A stretch of 64,000 bases of DNA from Paenibacillus sp. FSL W8-0186. GTDB taxonomy: Bacteria; Bacillota; Bacilli; Paenibacillales; Paenibacillaceae. The notes beneath the pieces are model-generated. The model had not been told where the DNA came from and did no database searches. It saw only the letters and a list, made by a program, of their open reading frames with translations. This document shows, piece after piece, positions 1 to 9,426 of this stretch. The stretch spans positions 4,493,001-4,557,000 of the forward strand of contig NZ_CP150207.1 in the NCBI RefSeq assembly GCF_037969765.1, written 5' to 3'. The position numbers were made by a program, and so were the translations under genes. Position 1 is the first letter of the stretch; each line of letters starts with the position of its first letter.

Positions 1-1
1 C

Positions 2-382
2 GTGGGAGGAATCGTAATCGGACAGGCTGCCGTTCAGGCGGGTCTGACCAGTAATATTCTTATCATAGCAGTGGCGTCCTCTGCGATCGCTTCGTTCGTG
101 ACCCCGGTATATATCATGAGCGCCTCAGTTCGGCTGCTGCGCTTCTTCCTTATTATTTTGGCAGGATTATGGGGGAATTTTGGAATCACCGCTGGTTTCG
201 CGGCTATCGTGATACACATGAGTGGACTCACCAGCCTGGGCACATCTTATTTGACGCCCGTCGCCCCATTCAAAATTAATGAATGGATGGATACATTTAT
301 TATTGCTCCTTACAGATTTTTGATCGAGAGACCATCACAAAGCAAATCGCCTAATACCGTCCGGAACAAAATGAAGAAATAA
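2..382 (+). CDS. GerA-family spore germinant receptor A subunit, C-terminal fragment
   Basis: C-terminal 126 residues of a GerAA/GerKA-type protein; the start lies before the window and the reading frame is open from base 2. The visible part has hydrophobic membrane segments and the GQAAVQAGLTSN stretch, which closely matches GQAATQAGLVSN in the complete A subunit at 13801-15159. A subunits sit in the inner spore membrane with B and C subunits and sense germinants. It is followed 12 bases later by the B-subunit gene, so the operon order is A-B-C. Family is clear; the germinant is unknown. Confidence 0.9.
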   Translation: MGGIVIGQAAVQAGLTSNILIIAVASSAIASFVTPVYIMSASVRLLRFFLIILAGLWGNFGITAGFAAIVIHMSGLTSLGTSYLTPVAPFKINEWMDTFIIAPYRFLIERPSQSKSPNTVRNKMKK

Positions 383-394
383 GGAGAGGCGGAC

Positions 395-1471
395 ATGACA
401 GAAAAACTTTCACCATTCCATGCAACCATCCTAATTTATATGACCCAAATAGGTATGGGATTGTTCACTCTTCCCCGGTTATTAGCTGAAAAATTTGGTA
501 CCAACGGATGGTTGATGCTGCCAATTGCCTTTTTGCTATCCACCTTGAATATATTGTTAATTGCGGTGGTTTACCATCTTGCAAAAGGCCGATCCATATT
601 CAAAATCCTGGAGCAGTCCATTCCTAAATTCATTTTATATCCTCTCTATTCGGTATTGATCGGGATATGGTCAGTAACCGGATGCCTGATTGCAAAATAC
701 TATATTATTGTATTTCAAATGGTAGCTTACCCCACCGCGAATCCGACCATTTTCAAATTCATCGTAGATGTATTACTTTTCCTTCTTATTATTAAAGGGA
801 TATATAATATCGCAAAAGCCGCTACAATCTTCCACTGGCTAACGGTTCCGTTACTTTTATTAATGCTGTTTTACTTCAGAGATTTCGATTGGGCACGTTT
901 AACCCCCTTTGTCTTTCGTGATCATCATATGTCAGTATCTGGTGCGTTAAATATATACTTTAACTTCATTGGGTTTGAGGTGGGTTTATTGCTGTTTCCT
1001 TATATTAACCGGAAGACCAAGCTGATTAAATCCCTGTTAGTTAGCAATTCAATGGTTACAATTGTATACATCTATGTTACCTTTATCGCCTTCGGATTTT
1101 ATGGTTATAAGCATTTAAGCACGATACAATTTCCAATCCTCAACATCCTTGCTTATGTTCAGTTGCCATTTGTTCAAGGTACGGAAAATTTATTTTATGG
1201 TTTCTTCCTTTTTTCAATTTTAATTACCGCAGGTATGTATTTATGGGCAGCATTAGAAACGACTCAAACGATGATTCGTGCTCCCAAGAAGCTATTGGCC
1301 CTTATTTTAGTTATAGCGGTCTTTAGCATAGCACTGGTTCCCGACACACTCGTAGAAGTGATGAATTGGTCCAGCAATTTAGGGTATCTGGCAACAGGTA
1401 TCGCCATTGTGTTCCCCATTCTTTTGATTATCTTGCTGCTGACACAAAGAATACGAGGTGAAATCACTTGA
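395..1471 (+). CDS. GerB-family spore germination permease (B subunit)
   Basis: A 358-aa integral membrane protein with about ten hydrophobic segments, the size and layout of GerAB/GerKB endospore germination permeases (amino acid-polyamine-organocation type fold). It starts MTEKLSPFHATILIYMTQIG; the N-terminal glycine-containing helix is typical of the family. A good ribosome-binding site (AAGGAGAGGCGGAC) precedes the ATG. It is co-transcribed with the A subunit upstream, and its stop codon overlaps the TTG start of the C subunit, which suggests translational coupling. It probably forms the germinant-binding part of the receptor; the ligand cannot be told. Confidence 0.9.
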   Translation: MTEKLSPFHATILIYMTQIGMGLFTLPRLLAEKFGTNGWLMLPIAFLLSTLNILLIAVVYHLAKGRSIFKILEQSIPKFILYPLYSVLIGIWSVTGCLIAKYYIIVFQMVAYPTANPTIFKFIVDVLLFLLIIKGIYNIAKAATIFHWLTVPLLLLMLFYFRDFDWARLTPFVFRDHHMSVSGALNIYFNFIGFEVGLLLFPYINRKTKLIKSLLVSNSMVTIVYIYVTFIAFGFYGYKHLSTIQFPILNILAYVQLPFVQGTENLFYGFFLFSILITAGMYLWAALETTQTMIRAPKKLLALILVIAVFSIALVPDTLVEVMNWSSNLGYLATGIAIVFPILLIILLLTQRIRGEIT

Positions 1472-2577
1472 ACAGGCATCAAATATGGGTACTCATAGCT
1501 GTAGTGCTACTAAGCGGATGCGGCTCTGATGAACGAATCATCGACAAAATCGGGTTTGTGCAATCCACCTCGCAAGACCTGTTACCTGATGGACAGCTAA
1601 AAATTGCAATAAGTGTACCGATTGCCAACCCGGATATCAAAGAGGGCCGGGAATTTCTACAGACGGTGGCGATCAGCAGCAAGGTCGGCCAAATGAAACT
1701 GGCCAGACAGACGAATCTGAAGTTAGTCAGAGGACAATTACGACTAATTCTATTTGGCCGATCACAAGCAGAGCAAGGGATCTGGGATAGTATTGATTCG
1801 TTTTACCGAGATCCTACCGTGTCCGAAACGGTGAAAATTGTCATCGTAGACGGGGATGCTGCAAGCTTACTCAGCAAAAATTACGAGTCTTTTCCCCGAA
1901 CAGGGAAATACATCGACGGGGTTATTGCAAGAGAATCAGGCGAGCATATCATCCCGAAAACTACGCTTTATTCCTTTTTAAGAGACTATTACAATGACGG
2001 ACAGGATCCAATTGCACCCATTATCAGAAGTGAAACAGACAGCATAGCTGTTCAGGGGATCGGGTTATTTCGCGATGATAAGTATGTTGGTGAAATCAAT
2101 TCAGAAGAAGGGATCATATTTACTTGCCTCTATAGAAGCTTCAAAAGGGGCGAGTTGACCGTGAATTTAACTGAAGAATCAGACAAGGTCGTATCGGTCT
2201 TCTTCGATTCGCTGCAAAGCAAGAGAAAGGTTAAATTAGTACGAACAAGTTCAGGAAACCCTGAGATCAGGCTCCATCTTAAAGTAAAAGCATCGGTAGT
2301 TGATTATCCGGGTGAATTAACCCTTAGCAACGATAGAGATTTGCAAGAATTTGAACGAAAGGTTTCCGAAGAAATGACCCGACGAGGGAATCAGGTTATT
2401 AAGAAACTCCAAGCATTAAAGGCCGATAGCCTCGGCGTTGGGAATTATGTTCGAAACAGTATGAACTACAAAGACTGGAAGGAAATGAACTGGAGAGAGG
2501 AATACGCGAATTTAAATATTACATGCAACTTCACATTTAAAGTAAAAGACTATGGGTTCCAGCATCGGCATCATTAA
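1468..2577 (+). CDS. Ger(x)C-family spore germination lipoprotein (C subunit)
   Basis: A 369-aa lipoprotein with a signal peptide ending in a lipobox (LLSGC, Cys18), followed by the two-part Ger(x)C architecture seen in GerAC/GerKC. The start is TTG at 1468, supported by GAGGTG seven bases upstream and by overlap with the stop of the B subunit. C subunits are anchored to the outer face of the spore inner membrane and are needed for receptor function. It is the last gene of the operon and is followed by a bidirectional terminator shared with the convergent PTS gene. Confidence 0.9.
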   Translation: MNRHQIWVLIAVVLLSGCGSDERIIDKIGFVQSTSQDLLPDGQLKIAISVPIANPDIKEGREFLQTVAISSKVGQMKLARQTNLKLVRGQLRLILFGRSQAEQGIWDSIDSFYRDPTVSETVKIVIVDGDAASLLSKNYESFPRTGKYIDGVIARESGEHIIPKTTLYSFLRDYYNDGQDPIAPIIRSETDSIAVQGIGLFRDDKYVGEINSEEGIIFTCLYRSFKRGELTVNLTEESDKVVSVFFDSLQSKRKVKLVRTSSGNPEIRLHLKVKASVVDYPGELTLSNDRDLQEFERKVSEEMTRRGNQVIKKLQALKADSLGVGNYVRNSMNYKDWKEMNWREEYANLNITCNFTFKVKDYGFQHRHH

Positions 2578-2665
2578 GACTGCCTGCCACCCCCCTAGGT
2601 CTCAGTTATATTGTGAGCTTCTGGATTTTCGCCATATCGGTTGCGCCCATGCTGGGCAAAATGAT

Positions 2666-2691
2666 AAAAAGCGGGCAAGCGCCCGCTTTTC
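2666..2691. terminator. Bidirectional terminator between gerC and the PTS gene
   Basis: Perfect inverted repeat AAAAGCGGGC / GCCCGCTTTT with a 4-base loop. A-rich and T-rich flanks on the two sides allow Rho-independent termination in both directions, which fits the two convergent genes. Confidence 0.85.
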
Positions 2692-2697
2692 GCCTTT

Positions 2698-4176
2698 TTA
2701 TATCATCTTTTTGATTTCATCCTTAATGGATTCCGCCTGTGGTCCAAAGACAACCTGGACCGCTCCCTGGCCTAGACGCATAACCCCTGATGCGCCAAGC
2801 TTTTTCAGCTCAGAGTCCTTTACCGCAGTTTCATCCTTCACAATTAAGCGCAGGCGAGTTATACATGCGTCGATGCTAACAATATTCTCGGCACCGCCGA
2901 TATTGTCCAGCACCTTGGCCGCTTTTGATGCTTTAGAACCCCCAGAGCCTTCGCCTCTCGCTGCATCATTACCCGTACCCGTGGAAATTTCCGCCTCATC
3001 GTCATCCTCGCGTCCCGGGGTTTTCAGATTCAACTTCGAGATCAGAATCCGGAAGAGGAAGTAGTAAACCACGCCAAAGGCTAAACCTACCGGAATCAGC
3101 AGCAAAGCGTTCTTGGACATCTTCATATTTACCAGATAGTCGATCAAGCCGGCAGAGAACGTGAAGCCTAAATGCACGTCCAGCACATACATGATTAGAC
3201 CGGACAGCCCCGTCAAAACCGCGTGAACTACATATAATACCGGGGCAACAAACATGAACGCGAACTCAAGCGGCTCGGTAATCCCCGTCAAAAATGATGC
3301 AAGCGCCGAACCCAAAAAGATGGAACCAACGAACTTGCGCTTGGACGGCTTAGCCGTGTGAATAATAGCCAGGGCCGCCGCAGGCATCGCAAACATCATA
3401 ATCGGGAAGAAACCGGACATGAACATTCCTGCCGTCGGGTCTCCGGCAAAGAAACGCCATAGATCCCCGTGAACGACTTCGCCGGCGGCGTTGGTGTAAT
3501 CACCGATCTGGAACCAGGCGATAGAATTCAGTACATGATGCAATCCCAATGGAATCAACAGACGGTTGGCAGTTCCGAATACGAACGAGCCGATGCCGCC
3601 TAATCCAACAACCCAGTTGCCGAAGTCGGCAATCACGTCCTGAATCGGACTCCATATCATACCGATCAGAACTGCAAATACCATCGTGGAGGCGGCGGTG
3701 ATAATCGGCACGAAGCGTTTGCCGGCAAAGAAGCCGAGCCAATCCGGGAGCTTGATATTGTGGTATTTGTTATACAGGAAAGCCGACCATAAACCGACAA
3801 AGAAACCGCCCAGCACACCCATATTCAGCTTCACATCATCCGGTATGAACGGCATTTGCAGCGGAACCTGAGCGAGCACCTTCGTAAATACCATATATCC
3901 GATAAATGCCGATAAAGCAGCAACCGCATCTCCGGCAAAACCGATCGCAACGCCGATCGCAAAGATAAATGGCAAATTGTCCAAAATCGCAAGCGCACCG
4001 GAGGTCATAAACGGTGTAACAAACTGATTCAGGAAACTTCCGACGACCCCTAATGGAATATCTTTCTGATAGTCGATCATCCCAAGCCCTTGTAAAATAC
4101 CTGCTGCAGGCAATGTAGCCACCGGCAGCATTAGAGACTTGCCCAGCCTTTGTAATTTAGCCAGCATACGAATCAT
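2698..4176 (-). CDS. nagE: PTS N-acetylglucosamine-type EIICB
   Basis: A 492-aa PTS permease. Residues 1-385 form the glucose-superfamily EIIC membrane domain with the GITEPLEF motif (298-305). The stretch HHVLNSIAWFQIGDYTNAAG (213-232) and the following AGDPTAGMFM match NagE-type GlcNAc permeases rather than PtsG. An acidic/Gly-Ser linker (388-415) leads to an EIIB domain with the phosphorylated Cys438 in IDACITRLRL. There is no EIIA domain, so EIIA must come in trans, presumably from the gene at 4515. Expression probably depends on the RAT/terminator at 4375-4443 and the cre site at 4219. GlcNAc specificity is inferred from resemblance. Confidence 0.88.
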   Translation of the reverse strand: MIRMLAKLQRLGKSLMLPVATLPAAGILQGLGMIDYQKDIPLGVVGSFLNQFVTPFMTSGALAILDNLPFIFAIGVAIGFAGDAVAALSAFIGYMVFTKVLAQVPLQMPFIPDDVKLNMGVLGGFFVGLWSAFLYNKYHNIKLPDWLGFFAGKRFVPIITAASTMVFAVLIGMIWSPIQDVIADFGNWVVGLGGIGSFVFGTANRLLIPLGLHHVLNSIAWFQIGDYTNAAGEVVHGDLWRFFAGDPTAGMFMSGFFPIMMFAMPAAALAIIHTAKPSKRKFVGSIFLGSALASFLTGITEPLEFAFMFVAPVLYVVHAVLTGLSGLIMYVLDVHLGFTFSAGLIDYLVNMKMSKNALLLIPVGLAFGVVYYFLFRILISKLNLKTPGREDDDEAEISTGTGNDAARGEGSGGSKASKAAKVLDNIGGAENIVSIDACITRLRLIVKDETAVKDSELKKLGASGVMRLGQGAVQVVFGPQAESIKDEIKKMI

Positions 4177-4218
4177 CCTTTCGACTCATTAATTTAGCAC
4201 TGCTCTTAGCCCTAACCA

Positions 4219-4232
4219 TGAAAACGTTTACA
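4219..4232 (-). promoter_or_regulatory. cre site (CcpA) in the nagE leader
   Basis: TGAAAACGTTTACA fits the catabolite-responsive-element consensus TGWAANCGNTNWCA at every position. It lies about 43 bases upstream of the EIICB start and downstream of the RAT/terminator, so CcpA bound here would act as a roadblock. Sequence match only. Confidence 0.65.
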
Positions 4233-4362
4233 ATATGTACCGGGTAGGCACCTGCTTTTCTTCCTTGGCCGATAGAAATGAAAAGCCGCTTTGCACCGCC
4301 TCCTTGCAGGATTTTTAATCATCGCTTTAAGGCGACTTGGTTCGGTGTCTGACCTCGGAGAA

Positions 4363-4443
4363 TTCGACAAAAAAAGCCAAGAAGAACAATGACTATATTA
4401 ATCATGTCTTCTTGGCTCATGCCCACATATATGGTAACACGCC
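4363..4443 (-). promoter_or_regulatory. RAT antiterminator overlapping a terminator, in front of nagE
   Basis: On the minus strand an imperfectly palindromic 30-base element (4443 to 4414: GGCGTGTTACC ... GGGCATGAGCC) precedes and shares its last bases with an 11-bp terminator stem (arms 4407-4417 and 4375-4385) followed by a T-run at about 4369-4374. The GTGTTACC/GGCATGAG sequence is the signature of GlcT-bound ribonucleic antiterminators such as that of Bacillus subtilis ptsG. When GlcT binds the RAT the terminator cannot form and EIICB is read. A leader of about 190 bases separates the terminator from the gene. Confidence 0.85.
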
Positions 4444-4514
4444 TTAAAACGTATTCATTTGATGTTGTTATCTTAATTCAGCCTTATCCGATTGTCAATA
4501 ACAAAAAATGTTAC

Positions 4515-5012
4515 TTAGGATTTTAGGGTCACACTTAGAACATAATCGCTTCCTGCAGTTACATTTCCAGTATGTCCCTCGACAGAAGAGGCCAGCTCGT
4601 CCCCATTGGTAACGATAATCGGCGTCACTACAGGATAACCGGCTGCCTTAATGGCATCCCTATCAAATTCAATCAGCGTCTGTCCCGCTTTTACCGAATC
4701 CCCCGCCTCCACATGGCTTGTAAAACCCTCCCCTTTCAAGCCTACGGTGTTGATGCCAATATGGAACAGATACTGCAGTCCAGTGGCATTGTCCTCCAGC
4801 ATAACGGCATGCCTGGTCTTAATGACATGGGCAACCGTGCCATCAAAAGGAGCCACCAGACGCCCTTCAGCAGGTTCAATCGCTACCCCCTGCCCCATAA
4901 ACCCTCCGGCAAATGCCTCATCCGGCACCTCGGAGAGCGGGACGGCTTTACCCGTCAAGGGAGATTGAACCTGCACTACTTTGCTTGATTTCTTCTTAAA
5001 GCGTTCGAACAT
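4515..5012 (-). CDS. crr: PTS glucose-type EIIA
   Basis: A 165-aa EIIA-Glc protein. The active-site His84 lies in YLFHIGINTVGL, with the partner His68 in TRHAVML. The start is ATG at 5012, giving MFERFKKK, because AAGGAGG lies just upstream. A longer reading frame to 5093 would run through the 3' end of glcT and lacks an RBS. It lies 23 bases downstream of glcT on the same strand, so the two are probably co-transcribed. It should phosphorylate the EIIB domain of the EIICB at 2698 and perhaps other PTS permeases lacking EIIA. It may also take part in inducer exclusion, although that role is less established in Bacillota. Confidence 0.9.
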   Translation of the reverse strand: MFERFKKKSSKVVQVQSPLTGKAVPLSEVPDEAFAGGFMGQGVAIEPAEGRLVAPFDGTVAHVIKTRHAVMLEDNATGLQYLFHIGINTVGLKGEGFTSHVEAGDSVKAGQTLIEFDRDAIKAAGYPVVTPIIVTNGDELASSVEGHTGNVTAGSDYVLSVTLKS

Positions 5013-5035
5013 TATGATTCCTCCTTGATCCACTG

Positions 5036-5902
5036 CTATTTGTTTTGTGTGCGTCCGCGAAATAGGCGGTATAGATGCATAGCCAAGAAGCATATCTCCG
5101 CCTCCGGTACGGTCCTGCCCAATTCCTGCTCCATTTCCTTGGCCAGCCGGCTCGCAAGCTTGTATTCGCTGGTGAACTGGCTTTTGATCTGATCCGCAAA
5201 CGGATTGTCTACATTCACCGAATGATTCAGGATCCGATCCACCGAGAACCGCAGATGCATCAGCAGCCGGACATGATCCATGCTACCGCTTTCAAAGGCG
5301 GTGCCGCGTTCCCGTTCGATAATGTCGATAAGCCGTCCGACCATATTGGATGCCTTGACCAGTTGTCCAACCGGGACGTGGCTGACGGCGGAATACACGT
5401 GATATGTCAAAAATCCCACTTCATCCTCGGGCACTTCGATACCAAACGCTTGACCGATCATATCCGCTGCCTTCAGCGCAATTTCATATTCCCTGGGAAA
5501 GCTGATTTTCGTCTCTTCGAGGAACGGGTTGATAATATCCATACCCTTCCGAATCCGGTAAATCGTAAATTGGATATGGCTCGGAAGCGCAAGATATACC
5601 TTGTCATTCAGCTTGCCCGGAAATTCCTTGCTGATACTGTTCAATATATCGTCGGTAATCTCCAGCACCTTTGGATCAAATTCCTCCAGCAGACGATACT
5701 CATTTAACTGCTCCTGGTCCTCGAGCTTGAACAGCTTCTCAATGCGATGATCATCCGAGGCGATCGTCCCGCCCACTTTCGTGCCGAAGCCGATCCCTTT
5801 GCCAAGTATTACATATTCGAATTTTTTCATCCCGCCGCCGTGCACCAAAACGACATTGTTGCCGATCACCCGAATGACCTCAAACATCTCCGGCCCACTC
5901 AT
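5036..5902 (-). CDS. glcT: GlcT/LicT-type transcriptional antiterminator
   Basis: A 288-aa BglG-family protein: RNA-binding CAT domain (about 1-60), then two PTS regulation domains (PRD1 about 70-170, PRD2 about 175-288) carrying the conserved histidines (H109 in PSHIQF, H167 in YHVYSAV, then MHLRFSVDR and MHLYRLF). It binds RAT hairpins to prevent termination, and its PRDs are phosphorylated by PTS proteins so that activity follows substrate supply. The start at 5902 is supported by a G-rich RBS. Its own mRNA leader carries a second RAT/terminator (5963-6034), so it probably controls its own synthesis and that of EIIA as well as the EIICB gene. Confidence 0.9.
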   Translation of the reverse strand: MSGPEMFEVIRVIGNNVVLVHGGGMKKFEYVILGKGIGFGTKVGGTIASDDHRIEKLFKLEDQEQLNEYRLLEEFDPKVLEITDDILNSISKEFPGKLNDKVYLALPSHIQFTIYRIRKGMDIINPFLEETKISFPREYEIALKAADMIGQAFGIEVPEDEVGFLTYHVYSAVSHVPVGQLVKASNMVGRLIDIIERERGTAFESGSMDHVRLLMHLRFSVDRILNHSVNVDNPFADQIKSQFTSEYKLASRLAKEMEQELGRTVPEAEICFLAMHLYRLFRGRTQNK

Positions 5903-5962
5903 GTCGGATCCCCCCTTCTTCTAAGCATAATCTTATTTTGGCAAAAGGGTTATTAAAAAACA

Positions 5963-6034
5963 TAAAAAGCCAAGAAGAGACCTCCGAACAACAGAGGTTT
6001 CCCCTTGGCTCATGCCCGCAAACGGTAACACGCC
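5963..6034 (-). promoter_or_regulatory. RAT antiterminator/terminator in front of glcT
   Basis: On the minus strand a 28-base RAT (6034 to 6007: GGCGTGTTACC ... GGGCATGAGCC) is followed by a terminator hairpin. The outer arms CTTGGCT and AGCCAAG are at 6004-6010 and 5968-5974, the inner pairing is ACCTC/GAGGT, and a T-run follows. Its core is nearly identical to the RAT in front of nagE (4414-4443), so the same protein should recognise both. It lies about 60 bases upstream of the glcT start. Confidence 0.82.
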
Positions 6035-6128
6035 ACCACATCGTGGTTTATAGCAAATATAATAGTTCAAATAAACAAGCGAGTCAACTACGGGCCAGAC
6101 AGTAAAATATTTCATGTTAGCTGAAAAT

Positions 6129-9100
6129 TTATTTTAAATAAATATCGATTGCTGCCACTTGGCCATTCCGGACTTCATGCGCCAGTTCACCGCCAATGAC
6201 ACCACCGATAATCTCGGCTGTAGAGCCATCCTTCTTCATCAGTTGAATTCGCTCTACCATCGCTTTATCTGCGCCGAACGTATCCGCCATAAGCGGGTTA
6301 TGGTAGGTCACCTGAGTGCTGCCAAGGAATTTAAATGCGACTTTCCCTTGCTCGTCGAACAGCCACCCTGGCAAGGTAGGCTCAAAGGCAAGCTGCAGCT
6401 GGCCATCGTTAACGCTGAACACTGTACTTCCCATCATCATTTTGATCCACATGCTAATAAACTCCGCGGTTGATCCGCTCAGACGGGCTACAAAACCACG
6501 GCCGTGCACATGAGGATCAGGGTTGACGCTTGTAGCGATAAACGACGAGTTCTCCAGTGTACTGCGGCCGTATACCGCAGGATCTAGGAACGGAATCAAG
6601 GACGTCTTCATTTCCGCAAAAAACTGCTCGTACAGCCCGCTCTTCAGCAGCGCCAGCAAATATTTATAGCTCATGTGGAGGAACACTGACTCCCGCTCCA
6701 GCCAGCCTGGCGTAAAGGCCCGAATCCGGCCGATCTCCTGGGATTCGCCATCCAGGCTCACCGAGGTTTTGTACATCTGGATCTTTTTATCGAACAGGTC
6801 GCTCTGCCGGATCAGCTCATACGCCTTCTCGGCTTGCGCCTTATCGTTGATCGTCTTCAGCCAACGGGCCGGCCCTTCAAGGAAGTGCGGCAAAGGCTTC
6901 GCTTCGAATTTCTTCACAATGACCTTCGGCAGACCATAGCCGCTAATGACAGGTTTGCCCTGAACATCCATAACCGGCTCGTATTCCACCGCTTCGAAAA
7001 CGAAATATGTCGGCGTCAGGCCATGCCCTAATTCAATGGCCCGCTCAATGCCTTGATCGATTTTCTTCAGCATTTGTTTGTAAATGGATCCTAGCTCGGC
7101 AAGTGAAATCTGCTTCAGCTCGCCGCTGATTCCGAAGCGAATGTCGTCACGGTACTGCTCGCGAGCGGCAGCCACTTGGTCCCAATAATTGAACTGTTCA
7201 AGCTCCCCGGCGAATTGACGCTCCATTAACCGGCTTACTCGATCAAGCAGCTCATGCATCTCTTCTGGAAGGCCGACCTGCCGATCGCCATACAGCTCGC
7301 TTGCCTCGATGACCAGCTTCACGATCCGCTTTAGTTCGAACGTCTCGCTCATGCCGGAGCCGAATAATCCTGGCAGGCCGTTCATCGCATCGTTCCAGCC
7401 AGGCTTGTCGCCTTCCATTTCCACGCCCATGCCATAAGGGTCAAGCGTCGCAAATTTGTTCAGCGACAATGAGATCAGCTTGACGAACAGATTCGTGCGG
7501 AATATCTCGCCTTCTCCATGCTTCGTTTTCAGCCAGTTCGTATCATTAAGGGACAGGCCGAACCTCTGCATTTTCTCCTCATCATGTTCCAGCGCTCCGT
7601 ATTGGCGCACCTTCGTTCCGTTGATGACGTATTTCTCGCTTCGCGGGAGCACCCGTGCCGGGCTGTCGAAGAACGTGTAGACCTCTTCCCCGAACAGCAG
7701 CTTTTCTTTACGATCCGGGAAAATATCCAGGTACCCGTCGATGAGATCCATATTGTATGTCCAGTGATCCGACCAGTACCCTTCTCCGAAAGCGGCTTCG
7801 ATATTCTGCTCCGCCAGAGATAGAATCCCCGTCAAAATTTCTTCCTCGTTACGCCGCAGGCCTGCGCTCTTGTCCGCCAGTAGGGAGATCACTTTACCTG
7901 GCGTAAATTTGCCTAGGCAAAGGGCCTGCAACTTCTCGGCGATCTTCGGGTTCGATACCGAAGTCTCCACCCATTCCCGCAGGCCGGCCGCCCGCTGCTC
8001 CTGCACCGTGAAGCTCGTGCCCTCTACGCCCAACGGGTTATAACCGTCCGCCTGAATTAAGCTGAAGAACGTCACAATATTAAACGTGCCTACCCGCGGA
8101 TTGAAGTAAATGTCGTTCCTGCGGTTCTGGTTGGCGTCGCGGAAGTTCCCGTTCCCTTGAGAATAATACTCCGGGGCGATCGAGAAGAAATTGTAATCGC
8201 GCTCCAGATCCCCGTGCTTGCGGGAATACAAGTGAATGACGAACCCTTCCCGGCCGTTCTCGAACAGGAACGGATAGCCGCCGCGCAGGAAGTTATCCAT
8301 GTAGCTCTGTCGGCAGTATGCATCAAAGAGCGGCGATGACGTCCGAGTTGCGATATCATCGGTCAGCTCCTCCGTCAATTGACCTGCTTCCGCCTGCTTC
8401 ACGGCAATATAATCAGGACTAGCAATGGATGGCGCTTTTTCGTTTAAACGCTCCATGCTCTCAATATGTCCGATTAACGTATACAGCGTAGTCGTCTCGC
8501 CAGCTGCCAATTGCGCGGATAATCCCGTAAAACCGCAAGGCACCTTATTCGTGCAGTACTCCTGCTCCGCCGTCAGCTCGGCGAGGGAACGCTCGGCAAA
8601 ACGGTCCGGGTACGCCAAGGACGTATTGTCGCCAAAAATGATCTGGAAGTCGACAATCGGCTTGACGATCTTGCCGTCCTGGCCGAACGAAAGGTAGAAA
8701 TGACCACTCTGCACCTCGCTGACCTCCGCACTGTCGCTTGTACTTGAACGTACGCGGTAATAAGGAATGTTATTATCCAGATTATATACTTCCATCCAGC
8801 TCCGCAGCAGGTTGCCGACTTCCTTGTATCCAGCGTTGTCTACACCGTATGGCAGAATTTCCGGCAGACCGTCCAGCATCTCTAGCTTCATGGGCTCCCC
8901 GGAAATATTAGTGATCTCCACTTTCCGCACCAGGGCGGCATAGTCGTCGTTTGGCATTTGGAAATATGTCACCTTTATTCCGATTCCCTGCTCCTTGTTG
9001 ACTTCCTCAATCCCGATCTCATTCGGCAGAATCACCATTTTCCGCTCGGCTGCGGCATCTGGGGCCGCGCTTTGAAACGGTTCATAGATTCCCTTAGCGC

Positions 9101-9356
9101 CTTCCCGCTTGATAAAAGTTCTGAAGCCTTTGGATGTTACCGATTGGTACGTGATACTCGCCGGGGAGAACTCCATGATCGGGCTCTTCTTGTCGCGAAT
9201 GCCGAAGCTGCATACCGCCTGGCCGCGATTGACGTAGAACGTCCACATCGGAATCCCCTTCAGGCCTGCCAAGCCAGGGAGAAAGCTCGAAAAAGGCTTG
9301 GCTTTATCAAACTGCGTGATGACGAAAGCGTTCTGATCAAATGAATAGTTAGACAT
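6129..9356 (-). CDS. GH94-family glycoside phosphorylase, 1,2-beta-oligoglucan phosphorylase-like
   Basis: A 1075-aa cytoplasmic enzyme with no signal peptide. An N-terminal beta-sandwich region (roughly 1-320) precedes an alpha/alpha-barrel. The GWNDAMNGLPG motif (653-663) contains the Asp656 expected to be the GH94 general acid. GH94 cellobiose and chitobiose phosphorylases are about 800 aa; a length near 1100 aa is typical of sophorooligosaccharide (beta-1,2-glucan) phosphorylases, so that activity is the best guess: phosphorolysis to glucose 1-phosphate. A strong RBS (GGAGGTAACAGC) precedes the ATG. A palindromic operator lies 71 bases upstream, next to the lacI gene. Substrate not proven. 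Confidence 0.8.
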   Translation of the reverse strand: MSNYSFDQNAFVITQFDKAKPFSSFLPGLAGLKGIPMWTFYVNRGQAVCSFGIRDKKSPIMEFSPASITYQSVTSKGFRTFIKREGAKGIYEPFQSAAPDAAAERKMVILPNEIGIEEVNKEQGIGIKVTYFQMPNDDYAALVRKVEITNISGEPMKLEMLDGLPEILPYGVDNAGYKEVGNLLRSWMEVYNLDNNIPYYRVRSSTSDSAEVSEVQSGHFYLSFGQDGKIVKPIVDFQIIFGDNTSLAYPDRFAERSLAELTAEQEYCTNKVPCGFTGLSAQLAAGETTTLYTLIGHIESMERLNEKAPSIASPDYIAVKQAEAGQLTEELTDDIATRTSSPLFDAYCRQSYMDNFLRGGYPFLFENGREGFVIHLYSRKHGDLERDYNFFSIAPEYYSQGNGNFRDANQNRRNDIYFNPRVGTFNIVTFFSLIQADGYNPLGVEGTSFTVQEQRAAGLREWVETSVSNPKIAEKLQALCLGKFTPGKVISLLADKSAGLRRNEEEILTGILSLAEQNIEAAFGEGYWSDHWTYNMDLIDGYLDIFPDRKEKLLFGEEVYTFFDSPARVLPRSEKYVINGTKVRQYGALEHDEEKMQRFGLSLNDTNWLKTKHGEGEIFRTNLFVKLISLSLNKFATLDPYGMGVEMEGDKPGWNDAMNGLPGLFGSGMSETFELKRIVKLVIEASELYGDRQVGLPEEMHELLDRVSRLMERQFAGELEQFNYWDQVAAAREQYRDDIRFGISGELKQISLAELGSIYKQMLKKIDQGIERAIELGHGLTPTYFVFEAVEYEPVMDVQGKPVISGYGLPKVIVKKFEAKPLPHFLEGPARWLKTINDKAQAEKAYELIRQSDLFDKKIQMYKTSVSLDGESQEIGRIRAFTPGWLERESVFLHMSYKYLLALLKSGLYEQFFAEMKTSLIPFLDPAVYGRSTLENSSFIATSVNPDPHVHGRGFVARLSGSTAEFISMWIKMMMGSTVFSVNDGQLQLAFEPTLPGWLFDEQGKVAFKFLGSTQVTYHNPLMADTFGADKAMVERIQLMKKDGSTAEIIGGVIGGELAHEVRNGQVAAIDIYLK

Positions 9357-9426
9357 GCTGTTACCTCCATTTATCTTTTAGTTTTCAACCCATCGGTTTA
9401 CAAGATATTTCCCATCTGATAAAGGG

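Noticed and set aside
4240..4320. Possible leader peptide (GTG after AAGGAGG) in the nagE leader
   Set aside because: The GTG is only two bases from the purine stretch and the peptide has no notable residue runs; too weak to call.
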